Source of the DNA: Turritopsis dohrnii | Taxonomy: Eukaryota > Cnidaria > Hydrozoa > Anthoathecata > Oceaniidae | Length of the DNA: 64,000 nt | Direction of reading: 5' to 3' | Assembly (NCBI GenBank): GCA_027922465.2 | Contig: BQMF02000017.1 | Coordinates: 1,674,001 to 1,738,000 of the forward strand | Part shown: positions 1-10,122 of the stretch, piece by piece | Layout of the letters: each line of letters opens with the position of its first letter | Numbering within the stretch: the first letter of the stretch is position 1 | Notes under the pieces: generated by a model | What the model saw: only the letters and a program-made list of their open reading frames with translations | Told to the model about the DNA's origin: nothing | Database searches by the model: none | Translations under genes and position numbers: made by a program

Positions 1-648
1 TTAAAAAGTTTTAAAGCATGCAGAAAAAATATTTATAACGTGATCATCTCACGATCTAAAAAACGTTTGAAAAAACTGAAACAAGAGTTACTACTTCATT
101 TTTTAAGATAAACAGTATTATTTGAATAATCTATTAGACCTTGGGATCCCTTTAATATTTTATATTAATATAATTTTTCTTCCTTTTTGTTATTTAAAAG
201 TTAGGTCTTTATTGACCAATTTAAAACTTTTTTTTTTAAATTGATTTAATTGATTCTGTAATCAATTTTAACTTGGGCGGATTGAGAAACGTTTAGTTTT
301 GGCGAATAGAGTTATCTATTAAGAGCACATAACATACTGGGCTAACCCATTTTCCTCAAAAGGTTTATGCATTGATAAGATATAGCTATTATCTTTTTTA
401 TATTTAGGAAACGACAACTACTTGGCAAGTCTTCCATCCGACCTCATTTGAGGGCCGCCTGATTTGGCGGAAACGAAGGTTCACGGACGTGAACAGCCAA
501 AGCTCGTTAGCCTCAAAGCACATAAGCCTCAAAGCACATAAGCCTCAAAGCTCAAAAGTTCAAAGCTCATAAGTAAAAGTGAAACTAGTAACTGAAGTTG
601 AATATTGATTAAAGTATCAAAGTTGTTGTTGTTGTTCTTGCTGCTGAT
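1..648. other. Region upstream of the Helentron ORF
   Basis: No gene is recognisable. The stretch is AT-rich; at about 512-575 the word CATAAGCCTCAAAGCA is repeated imperfectly just before the Helentron reading frame, and a short GTT run lies at about 622-636. The 5' end of the Helentron was not identified and may lie here or left of the window. Confidence 0.4.
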
Positions 649-3408
649 ATGATTTCCGTTGATGCGTATCGTATCACTATAGGTAGTTTCTATGCCGCCA
701 CCAAAGTATCCCGGGCGAATAAGGAAAGGGGTTTAATTAATTGTAATGGCAGTGCAAGTGCGATCTTTTTCTTTTTAAGAAGTTTGCCGATGTTTTTCTC
801 TTTGCTTCTGTGTGCTAATATGATTTTGTTAATGGCTGGCGATGTTGAATTAGATCCGGGACCTGTCTCTTCTGTTACAGTTAGCGGTTCGTTTAATCAA
901 GGCGATCTCCGCTTCAACGAATCCGCCGGTAAACAGTGTGCATGTAACTCGCTGTGGTCGATCTGTTATTCGGCACTAAAGAATTTGCGCTTTTGGTCTC
1001 AATGGGATTTAGATCGTATTTTAACATTAGGGAATGATCTGTACAGAACGTTAGGCTTCTCCGGTTATCTTTCTTTTGATGACTTGCCTAACAGTGTGCA
1101 ATTCAACAGTTCTAATATAATCCTTGAAAGGCATGGTGTTGTCACAGGGGTTTTAAATTCAAACAGTGATGATTTCCTTTTTCGTTTCCATTGTGAAAAT
1201 AGTACGGGAGCCCTTTTCATCACGAGCGGTTTTGCTACGGCTTTGTTTTGGGCGAATGGGTTTACTTACATTTTCGATTCGCATGCCCGTGATCCGAGCA
1301 CAGGCTTTCCAGATTCTAATGGTGTGTCCGTCTTAATGAAATTCCATTCTGTCAGTGCCGCAGAGGACTATATGAAAAATTTGTATCTTGTCAACAGACA
1401 AACTGACACTGACAGCGTTTATTATCAGGTTCAGAGTTATGATGTGCAGATTAGTGCTGATTCTTTAGCGGAAGTTCAAAGACTTCTAAGAAATGAAAAA
1501 TGCCGTCATAATGCAAGAAAACGTAAAATACAAAGCCCTGTTGAAAATGAAAAAAATCGGGCAACAGCTTATATGCAAAGTTATCGGGTCGGCATTTCCG
1601 CTGAACAAAAATCAAAAATGCTAAAACAAAATTGTAATAACATGAATAATCAACGTGCTTTGTTTACTGATGAGCAGAAATCAAAACAAAGGAAAAAGAA
1701 TAGAACAAGTATGCAAAATTGGAGAACTGGCTTATCGGGTGAACAAAAATCTGAAATCAAAGAAAAGAATAGAACAAGTAAGCAAAAGCTGAGAGCTGGA
1801 TTATCGGATGAACGGAAATTTGAACTGAAAGAAAAGAATAGAACTAGTAAACAAAATCGGAAAGCTGGATTATCGGATGAACAGAAATCTAAACTGAAAG
1901 AACAGAATAGAACTAGTAAAAAAAATCGGAAAGCTGGATTATCGGATGAACAGAAATCTGAACTGAAAGAAAAGAATAGAACTAGTAAACAAAATCGGAA
2001 AGCTGGATTGTCGGATGAACAGAAATCTGAACTCAGAGAAATGAATCGAACTAGTAAGCAAAAGCGAAGACATCTATTATTATCAGGTAAGTCAGCATTG
2101 AGGAAAAAAACCCGAATGTATAAGAAAAAACAACGTGCTAATCAATCTGAAGAAATTAAGTTTGAACTACGGCAAAAAGATCGGGTTGATAAACAAAAGA
2201 AACGAATAGGATCGATAGATTCATTCCAAAAAGTCATCAAAGAAGGCCCTTATTATATTTGCGTGTGTTGTAATAGAACGTTGTATAAACAATCAGTTCG
2301 AATCTTCGACGATAACATTTATACTATGGACCAAAAAGTGTTTGCCTTTAAAGTTCTCAGTTTTGACGGCAGTGAATACATTTGTCAAACATGTCATCTA
2401 AAGTTAATAAAAGGAAAACTTCCCTGCCAAGCTGTTGTTAACGACTTGGAAGTGTTTGAATTACCTGGTATTTTCAATGATGTTCGCAAACTTGAAAAAA
2501 CGATTATATCGAAAAGATTATTATTTAAAAAAATCACTATTATGCCTAAAGGACAATCTCCTAAAATGAAGGGGGCTATTTGTAACGTCCCAATACAAGC
2601 TGACGACATTTGTAATATTTTGCCAAGAGGATTAGATAACAATGGCATAGTACAAGTTGCTTTGAAGAAGAAAATGTCATTTAAATCAAATGTTTTCTTT
2701 GAAGCTGTAAGACCCGATGTTGTTAGAGGAATTTTGATGTATTTAAAACAAAATAATGCATTGTATTCTAACATTGAAATAAATATAGAAAATGTGCCTC
2801 GCTGTTGGATCGGAGAAATAGACAATACATTTGAAGATGAGGTCCACTTTGTTAACGAAAGTCAAATTCCTCATGTTAAACAAGCAAGCGAGGAAGAAGA
2901 CGTGAATCCATTAGATGAATTTCGACTGGCTGTTTCTGAAACTGCATACGTACCTGAGCTTGCATACGAAGTTAGAGATGATGCAAACGTAACTATTGCA
3001 CCAGGAGAAAATAAACAACCTTTGGCTTTAATCTGTGATGATGATTGCGAACTACTTGCACACCCATGGTTGTTTCCGACAGGAAAGTTTGGATATACAC
3101 ATGACAGAAAAGAAAAATTGAGTCCCTGTAAATATTTCAACCAAAGATTATTAAACTATAAACAAAAGTTTGCTTCGGACTCGGATTATATATTTTTTGC
3201 TCAATCACTGATGCAACATTTGAATTTAAACAGATCTATCAACATTGCTATGAAAAAAATAAAATCTGACGGATTGACAGCAGGTCAAATCTCCCAAAAT
3301 TTTAAAGAAAAAATTGGAGAGCTAATAGCTAGTGACGAAGCATTTAATTTCATGAACACTTTAAAAGGAACTCCTGCATATTGGAAAAGATTTCTCTTTG
3401 AAGTACTA
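649..3408 (+). CDS. Helentron protein, N-terminal part (interrupted)
   Basis: About 920 codons before the insertion; the last 14 codons of the open frame (3409-3450) are read-through into the inserted element. Residues 39-63 are hydrophobic and lead into the 2A-like motif GDVELDPGP (64-72). Residues 94-250 resemble herpesvirus tegument-type ubiquitin-specific peptidases: GKQCACNSL with probable nucleophile Cys97, the DLDRIL and LYRTL helices, and the D-x-H pair Asp210/His212 in FDSHARD. Residues about 283-510 are a lysine/arginine-rich repeat with a 22-residue unit. Two CxxC pairs (CVCC, CQTC) follow, then a region with the LPRG motif as in DUF6570, then the Helitron-like N domain ending near LKGTPAYW. 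It continues at 10123. Met48 (codon at 790) is an alternative start directly before the hydrophobic segment. Domain calls are from motifs only. Confidence 0.8.
766..864 (+). other. Hydrophobic leader plus 2A-like motif
   Basis: Residues 39-72 of the Helentron protein form a hydrophobic, signal-like stretch ending in GDVELDPGP. The known 2A consensus is D(V/I)ExNPGP; here Asn is replaced by Asp, which would be expected to weaken ribosome skipping. The hydrophobic run directly before the motif resembles signal-like 2A peptides reported from some invertebrate retroelements and NLR proteins. Activity is not shown by sequence. Confidence 0.65.
1690..2080 (+). repeat. 66-bp in-frame tandem repeats in Helentron ORF
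   Basis: Successive units encode variants of NRTSKQNRKAGLSDEQKSEL (about 22 residues per unit). Five or six units are close; more diverged ones flank them on both sides (about 1510-2215). The product is strongly basic and probably helical, perhaps a nucleic-acid-binding linker. Confidence 0.8.
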
Positions 3409-5008
3409 CACAGCAAAAACGTATTTTCTTATTTTGAGCAAAAAAATTAACAAAATAAGAAAAAAGTTCTTGAATTAAGAAATATTTGCTTGTCCGAAGA
3501 GCAAGCAAAAAAATCTAGCTTAGATTATTTATATTCTTGAAATAAGTCTATTTTGCTTAAAACAAGTAGATTTTAACTGATTTAGTTAGTCCAAATATAC
3601 TTGAAATAAGAAGGAAAAGCTTATTCAGCTTTTAAATTAGATGGGATAATGGTGGTTAAATTAAAACAACGAGGATTGTTCAACCGCTGATATTAACACA
3701 ACACAAGCATATATACAAGTAAGTTAGGTTAGATGTTAGTTCTTATAAACGTAACATTCGGAATTGTATCTGTTATATAGTTGTATCAGATGCAACGGCA
3801 CACTGTTATCGTCAAATAGTAGATTTTGGAGTATGTATAAGGCTGGTTGACAGGAAATGGGATAATCGATATCCAGCAGGTAAAATATTCCAAGAAATCC
3901 CAAAACCGCTTCGCCCAGTACATCAATGGATGATTGGCAGATAATGTATTGATTTGCCATCAAATAGACGTCATTGTTGTGCAAAATAATTGCAGGCGAA
4001 CCTCCGTTTTTCTTAATAAACAGTTCTGGATCTTCGTGACTCTGTAAAAAGAAAATATTCTATAGCTATGAATGAATTTAAATCAACTACAACTATGATT
4101 AAACTTTTAAAACTAACCTGAAGTTCATGGATTATGGAACACAACTTCTTTTGCTTCTTGAATGGTGGAAACATCATTTGCAAATTATTCAGAATGTGGA
4201 TTATTTTATCATCTGCAATATAGAATATATACATCAAGTTAAAGTTAAACGTATATTTCATGATTTCAATAAAACTACAGTTGACATTCTTAGACCCAAG
4301 TAGACTTGATAATTTGTAAAATGTCATGACACATACTTTTATTAGGTTTTTTGGGTGGAGCAATGCCTTTAGACATTCCGAAGTATACCAATGTATCAAT
4401 TTCATTATGAAATTTGATAATGCCGTCTTTCAAGTACATCAAAGGTCTTGAATCAACTTTTAAAATCCTTTGGACTTCTAGCACGACCTGAAAAAAACAA
4501 TAAAAATATAATGTTTTACAATTATAATTTCTGTTGAAGTCCAAATTATCTTTACTATTTTCACCATACTAAGCCAGAACATGTATATAAGGCATTCATT
4601 ATCAATATGAAAGAGATGCATTTACCTCCACAGGGTTTTTGAAACATGGATACGCATCAAACACTTTCTGCACTCTTGTTTCAATAAGAATTTCCTTGAT
4701 CCATCTTCTTCTGTTATTGAATTCTTTGTTCAGATAAAAACTGACAACTTCAGGATTCGGGTGTGTTTTTTTTGCATTCCTTCAAAAGAGCACCGTAGTG
4801 CCGTTCCGTAATAATGTCACATGATGGTGCTAAGATGAAAATAAAATTAGTAAATGTCAACAAATTTGCAATCACTTAAATAAGTAACAAAACACATAAC
4901 TATACACATACATGGACTTTCACAGTTTTCCTCTTCCAATGTGTTATCATCTGTTGTTCAATTTCCGCGCCTTAGCGAAGGAAATTGTTTGATTTAGACA
5001 TTCTATCT

Positions 5009-5056
5009 CAACCTCGTTCCCAGGGCTTCTTCGAAGAAGCCCTGGGAACGAGGTTG
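5009..5056. mobile_element. 48-bp perfect palindrome with 9-bp target duplication
   Basis: Two 24-bp arms beginning CAACCTCGTTCCCAGGG meet with no spacer. ATTCTATCT occurs directly on both sides (5000-5008 and 5057-5065), so this is a minimal inserted element. A 92-bp relative is at 15773-15864. A 9-10-bp duplication suggests Mutator-like transposition. Confidence 0.85.
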
Positions 5057-6154
5057 ATTCTATCTATCTCTCTCCGTAACAGTTTTTTGCTGTTTTCGGA
5101 AAGTCCGTTCGGATTTCGGATTGTTTGTTTATTCAGAATAGTTAATGACAGACCCAAAACTCTATGCAAAATGTAATACAAAAAGGCCACTTTAAATAAT
5201 AATTCACAAAAAATAATAAGCTTTTTATACTTTTCAAACACTTTTAGAAGTTATTTTAGCCGTTTTATATTTAAAACTTTCCAATTCAATTATCTTTAAA
5301 ATTTCTTTAGAAAGTCAGTAAAATATGCACACCGAACACGTGAAACGTTCTCGAACCGATTTGTTTTATGTTTTGAGGGTAGGAAGATGTTGATGTAGAA
5401 GAAGCTTTGAAGAAGAATTTTATTATTGCAATCGAAATATAATCATGAGAACATTACTTATGGAGGAAATATTGATGTTTAGCTGACTCTGGGAAAAATT
5501 CTTGAAAAAGAAGGTGAAGGTTTGATAGTAAACGAAACTTAGCTGTGAAAAAAACTTTCAATATCACAGCAGAAGTATGCAAACATTACTGGTGAATACA
5601 TCTTATCAATAAATGCATGAAACATGTTCATTTCATTTAATAAATATTACACCGAAAGTTGAAGATATTGGAATAAAAACAAACAAATGAAATTATCATT
5701 GCAGCACAAATCACAGTGAATTAATTGACTCAAACATATATACATACTGAAAGTATAAACATGTGCAAGATATTGGTGAACGATGTGTCTTATAAAACTA
5801 TTTTTCTGGCTTCGAAACGTCATAGTGAATTGAAAAGCGGTAATAAATTAAAGAAGGGAGCAATTTGGGGAATTCCAGACTGTATCAAATATTCATCACT
5901 GTACAATGCTCAGTCAAGTTATCACTTGTGTGGAACTGATTAGTTTTAAATTCACGTTTAAAAGATTTTAAGATGACATCGTTCAAAATAATCCTGCAAA
6001 CCGCTCAATGGAGGCACAATGATTTAGTTTGGATATATGTCAGAGGAAAACAAACTTTTTGGATGATGATTAGATTCCAACCAATTATATACATGCAATG
6101 AGATCAGTAAGGCCTTGTGAAAATTTGGAGTGTAATATGTTCTAGGACACAATA

Positions 6155-6553
6155 CGCTAAGGGGATTTTTTTTTTTGCGTGGATTAAGTTTTGCAATAAA
6201 TCCACACAAAACGTCAAGACATAAACGATTCGCGAAAATAAATCCACGCAAAATTTCATGATTTTATTTGCTCATTTTTTGGCTCTGCGTACCTTTCATA
6301 CATTAACTATTTCCTTGTATATACTTATGAAGCAACTATTGGTTTTGCAATGTGGCAGGCAATGAAATGGTGATTTTTGCTGCTACTTCTAAGCTATATT
6401 ATAAAGTACACACATTGCATTTTGTGCCCATTCGCAAATATAAATCCAAACATTTTCCTTGAGAAGCTCTGAATTAAAAATATTAATCCATGTAAAACGC
6501 TCTCAAACCTTGGCTCGCAAAAATTAGTCCACGCAAAAAAAATCCCCTTAAGG
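6155..6553. mobile_element. TTAAGG foldback element, GCGTGGATT variant
   Basis: About 399 bp bounded by TA on both sides (6153-6154, 6554-6555). The left end is CGCTAAGGGGATTT and the right end AAATCCCCTTAAGG. The interior repeats words such as AATAAATCCACGCAAAA in both orientations. It has no coding potential; it is related by architecture to the elements at 9188, 29337, 36221, 42142 and 52552. Confidence 0.75.
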
Positions 6554-6669
6554 TATATCATGTTCGAAAAAAACATTTTCATACAGATTCTAACAAAGTT
6601 TTATTGTGTTATTTGTCTCTTCGGGCACATTGGTGTTATTTGCAGACTCCATAGAAGTGGTAATATGCA

Positions 6670-6843
6670 GACATTGGTGGATCTAGAGTGTAGTCGGCTC
6701 GCAACTTGTGGAGAAGCGCATTAACATAAGTTGTGAATTCAGTTCATGTTATCAATGGGATTATTTGAACCTTTTTCTTTTATGTTTGAATTGTTAACAC
6801 TCTCCTACACAAGTTGTGGCTTACCTCTGGATCCGCCACTGGC
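6670..6843. mobile_element. GTGGCGGATC-type MITE, diverged copy
   Basis: Its interior aligns with the element at 8540-8704, sharing GCATTAACATAA, TGTGAATTCA and ATGGGATTATTTGA. The right end ATCCGCCACTG is intact; the left end is diverged (ATTGGTGGATCTAGAG). No clear target duplication. Confidence 0.7.
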
Positions 6844-7484
6844 GAGTTTAGTAGAAATAGATTTTCGTATTGTATGTTATGTTGATTTAAGTTACATGTA
6901 TAATTTTTATCTTCTTGTAATTCCTGTTAAATGTCATGGATTAAAATCTTTGAAATGCCCAAGTTTCTCCTGCTCGTATTAATGCAAGTTATGAACAATT
7001 TCAATGTTTATTTAAATATGTATTACCAACAATGTTTACTTAAATATATTACCGAATTCATATTTCTGACAAAATTTGGAAGGTGTGCACAAATAACAAT
7101 TGGAAGGTCCTGATATTAAAGTTGGCAGTTACTTGCAGATTTTTCCCTGATTTTTCCTTGATTTTCAAATGATTTTGGTTCACTTCTATCGAATATCATT
7201 ATTCTTCATGTGAACCATAAGTCATACTTTGGGAATTGTGATAGACCTGTTCTCACGTACGCAACAAGAACAGAATGGATAGCCATTTAGATATCTTGAA
7301 AAATTAGCCTAAAGCTATTTCTCCTAGGCCTGATGCGGAAATTGTTCAAGCCCTGAGGCTTCTAGTTTCATTTTGTTTTGCTAAACACAATTCTACAGAG
7401 GTGAGTAATTTTAACATTGACTGGCCAGGTGACCACTAAGTTTAATGAGTAAATGAAATGCAAGAGTAAAAACGAAAGCTTGGT

Positions 7485-7589
7485 CCAAGAAAACGTCAGT
7501 TATTAAAGAAAAGCGAACCGAAACTTCTGAGGAGGTGCCTCTTTTTTCATCTGGAGTTCGCTTTTCTTTAATAACTGACGTTTTCTTGG
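7485..7589. repeat. 34-bp inverted repeat made from coding sequence
   Basis: Arms 7485-7518 and 7556-7589 are exact inverse copies of CCAAGAAAACGTCAGTTATT onward to GCGAAC, with a 37-bp loop. The right arm is part of the SAMD3-like exon that begins at 7635 (minus strand), so the left arm is an inverted duplication of exon sequence. Confidence 0.85.
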
Positions 7590-7890
7590 GCTTGATATTT
7601 GCCCATCGTTTCTTTAATTTTGTTAAAAGTGTTCCCTAATAGAAAAACAAAACAAAATTTTATGTCTAAGGAAATAAAGAAAAGTGTAAGATGAGAGTAT
7701 TCAATGTGCTCACATGGGTGCCTTCGACATCTTTCAAGCCTGGATATGTGACAACAAGAGCCTTGGCCATTTCTTGTAGCTCCAAATATGAAGGCTCTCG
7801 TTTAAATGGAGGCATATATGCACTGCTAACCATATTCGTTATGGTTGCTCTGATAAGCCGGTGTTGAAGATCACTAGGCAGCTTTTCATT

Positions 7891-7918
7891 TAAACCACAA
7901 TACTTAAACCACAATACT
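7891..7918. repeat. 14-bp tandem duplication in SAMD3-like exon
   Basis: TAAACCACAATACT occurs twice back to back (7891-7904, 7905-7918). On the minus strand this repeats the codons around YCGL and shifts the frame; with one copy the exon reads through AKYCGLNEKLP. Confidence 0.85.
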
Positions 7919-8539
7919 TTGCTAAATCACTATCTTTATAAATAGTGTATGTTGGTGATTTCGATGTAACAGTGTAAGTCTAAAGATAATAAAACTACTT
8001 TTATAGTTATCTTTCCTAAAAATTAATAGAATCAGCAAGGTTTTTTAATCAAGAACACTAACTTATTAGATATTGCCAGTTGGAACTTTTTCAGTGGTAC
8101 AATCAAATGACACATCTGCAGAGTCACTGTTGGAAAATGAGGCATCATTACTTGCACTTCCCATTGATGACATAGTTCCTGAGCCGGAGCTGCACGAAAC
8201 AGTGTCAGCATATTGTGCTTGTTCATCCTAGAACGTTTATCATAAGCAAAATAATAAGCATAAAAAGCATTGACACTTTTAACTCATCTGCGATTTTTGT
8301 TTTGACCCATACCTTCATTCTTCCTAACTTCGGACACTCTTCCTAATTTCGGACGCAATAAATAAACAGACCTGTGTGGTTTACAAAATATACATCCATA
8401 CTCAACGAAACCACGAGAAATACTAAAATATTTTATAAAACAGAGAAGAGATGTTGAACAATGGTAATCATCACCGTGAAAAAAAAACATCGTGCAAGAA
8501 ATAATTATAACGGCCTACACACTCAAGAGATTTAATGGG

Positions 8540-8704
8540 CAGTGGCGGATCTAGAGGTATGTCGAAATTTGTGTAGGAGAGCATTAACATAATTTGTGAA
8601 TTCAATTTATATTACCAATGGGATTATTTGATCACTTTTCTTTTATGGTTAGATTGCTAACACTCTTCTACTCAAATTTCGACATACCTCTAGATCCGCC
8701 ACTG
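8540..8704. mobile_element. 165-bp MITE, CAGTGGCGGATC ends, 5-bp duplication
   Basis: Terminal inverted repeats of roughly 40 bp start CAGTGGCGGATCTAGAGG. ATGGG flanks both sides (8535-8539, 8705-8709). It is non-coding. The ends and 5-bp duplication resemble the elements at 30301 and 62899, probably a hAT-like group. Confidence 0.85.
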
Positions 8705-9187
8705 ATGGGCTTTGTTTGACTATAATGTATTTCATTGTAAAGTAGCTGAATATGGAGACATGTTTGTTCCTGTTAAGTATTATATAAATGATATTCTTGT
8801 AGAATATACAAAGGGGTCTAACCCGTTACATTATTAAGATAGTGTAAACTAATAGTAGGGAAGAATTGAATATAGGTATAAAACAGTGTTTGCATGACCT
8901 CCAAAAGTGAAAGCTAAAAAACTTTACACTAACTTTGTCATTTGTTCCCTTCTTTCTTACAAGAAATGAAGTACTGTACAAGTATTGTATTTATTGTATT
9001 TACAAGTATTGTATTTATGGAAAAATTTCCCTATATTGTAAGATTTTTTTTTTTGTAAGAACTTTCATATGAAGGGAAGTTGCTTGTTGTTCTTTTTTAT
9101 CTCTGGTATACTGGTATACTTCATCTGAGGATTGGTATCTGAATTGAGTTTCAGGAAACTGGGAAACTGCGACATCTTTGCAGAAAT

Positions 9188-9718
9188 CTTTAAGGGAAGT
9201 AATTATCGCGTGAAGAAAATTTTGAGAGTTTCGCGAATTTGCCTCAAATTCGCGAAATTATATTCTCACTAAATACTCCATTTTTCAAATTCACGAATTT
9301 AAATTCTCTCGAAAAAGTGAAAATCTAAATCGTTTTTATCACACTCAATTCATTAGAATGGGGAATTCCTAATTGCATCCAATAGCCGACTTTTTCATTT
9401 CTTGTGAGTGCCGATGGAGTTAAATATTTACAATATTCAGTGTCCAAGCTAAACAATTATTATGGTTTCTAAGTTCTCCACTGTCAGTAAATGTTTTAAC
9501 GCGTGGTGGTGGTGACGAAAAATTTGATCTCGGAATAAAATAGGAATAGTGAACGGATAGTGTATCCATTTCATAGAGCTCGAAAAACTGATGAAAAAAA
9601 TGTATGGGATCGTTTCTGTACTACCAACGACTGCCGAGATATCGCGTGAGAAATTGCGCGAATTTTGATGTTTGTAAATTCGCGAAAATAAATTCTCGCG
9701 AAAGTTTCTTCCTCTATG
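9188..9718. mobile_element. TTAAGG foldback element, CGCGAATT variant, decayed
   Basis: The left end is CTTTAAGGGAAGTAATTATC and the right end near GTTTCTTCCTCTATG. The interior carries TTCGCGAATTTGCC, CAAATTCGCGAAATT and AATAAATTCTCGCGAAAG, the same arrangement of words as the element at 29337 but with a different core. Limits are approximate. Confidence 0.55.
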
Positions 9719-9750
9719 TTAAGAATGCGTTCCTTTAATGCATGACTGGT

Positions 9751-9870
9751 CTTTGAACACATCAATCTTTGAACGCCCATCAATCTTTGAACGCACATCA
9801 ATCCATGAACGCACATCAATCTTTGAACGCACATCAATCCATGAACGCACATCAATCTTTGAACGCACAT
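9751..9870. repeat. 18-bp tandem repeat array
   Basis: About seven copies of ACATCAATCTTTGAACGC, alternating between ATCTTTGAACGC and ATCCATGAACGC forms, so the array looks partly built on a 36-bp unit. It lies inside the right part of the TA element. Long open frames across it are a by-product of the repeat. Confidence 0.85.
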
Positions 9871-10122
9871 ACTTGTTTTTAAGCAAAAAAATCTTATTTT
9901 CAGAATTTTCTTTTCTCAATAAGAAAAAAAATTCAACTTAAGCAAAAAAATCTTATTTTTAGAATATCATTTCCTTGGTAGGAATAATATTCTTATTTCA
10001 AGAAAAATTTTCTGGTTAAGAATAAATACTTTTTAATTTTCTTATTTCAAGTAAAACTTTACTGAAAACAAGAAATATTTTCTTGAATAATTCTAACTAA
10101 GAATATTGGTTTTTGCTGTGTA

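Larger units (their letters stand above)
3736..8228 (-). pseudogene. SAMD3-like protein gene, decayed, cargo of TA element
   Basis: Minus-strand exons joined by GT-AG signals: 7979-7714, 7635-about 7526, 4950-4912, 4829-4626, 4487-4337, 4212-4118 and 4041-3736 (stop). A Ser-rich possible exon lies at 8228-8060, and a possible start (MKVWVKTKIADE) near 8323. Junctions from 7979 on are mostly phase-consistent, for example GTH|GTLLTKL and NCESP|SPSCDI. The product resembles proteins annotated as sterile alpha motif domain-containing protein 3-like: a YPGLKD segment, RRRWIKE..VFDAYP, and the C-terminal SPAIILHNN...LLDIDYPISC block. Lesions: a 14-bp tandem duplication at 7891-7918 and a frame change at an 8-A run (about 4766-4773, T on the plus strand). 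The homopolymer lesion could be a sequencing error; the duplication is less likely to be. The family assignment is from memory of its pattern. Confidence 0.6.
3409..10120. mobile_element. TA-flanked DNA transposon inside the Helentron
   Basis: The ends are CACAGCAAAAAC at 3409-3420 and its exact complement at 10109-10120, with partial match over about 26 bp. TA lies on both sides (3407-3408 and 10121-10122). Excision leaving one TA restores the Helentron frame, reading FEVL-A-MVKQ across the junction. Both subterminal regions (3421-3650, 9890-10108) carry repeated words such as CTTGAAATAAG and TTCTTGAA. No transposase was found; the only recognisable cargo is a decayed SAMD3-like gene on the minus strand. 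Inside are an AACCTCG palindrome, two TTAAGG-type foldbacks and two GTGGCGGATC elements. The superfamily is not identified; a TA duplication fits Tc1/mariner-like or ISL2EU-like transposons. Confidence 0.85.

Noticed and set aside
9571..9941. Repetitive small proteins on both strands (MCVQRLMCVHGL type)
   Set aside because: An 18-bp repeat stays open in several frames; this is a property of the array, not a gene.
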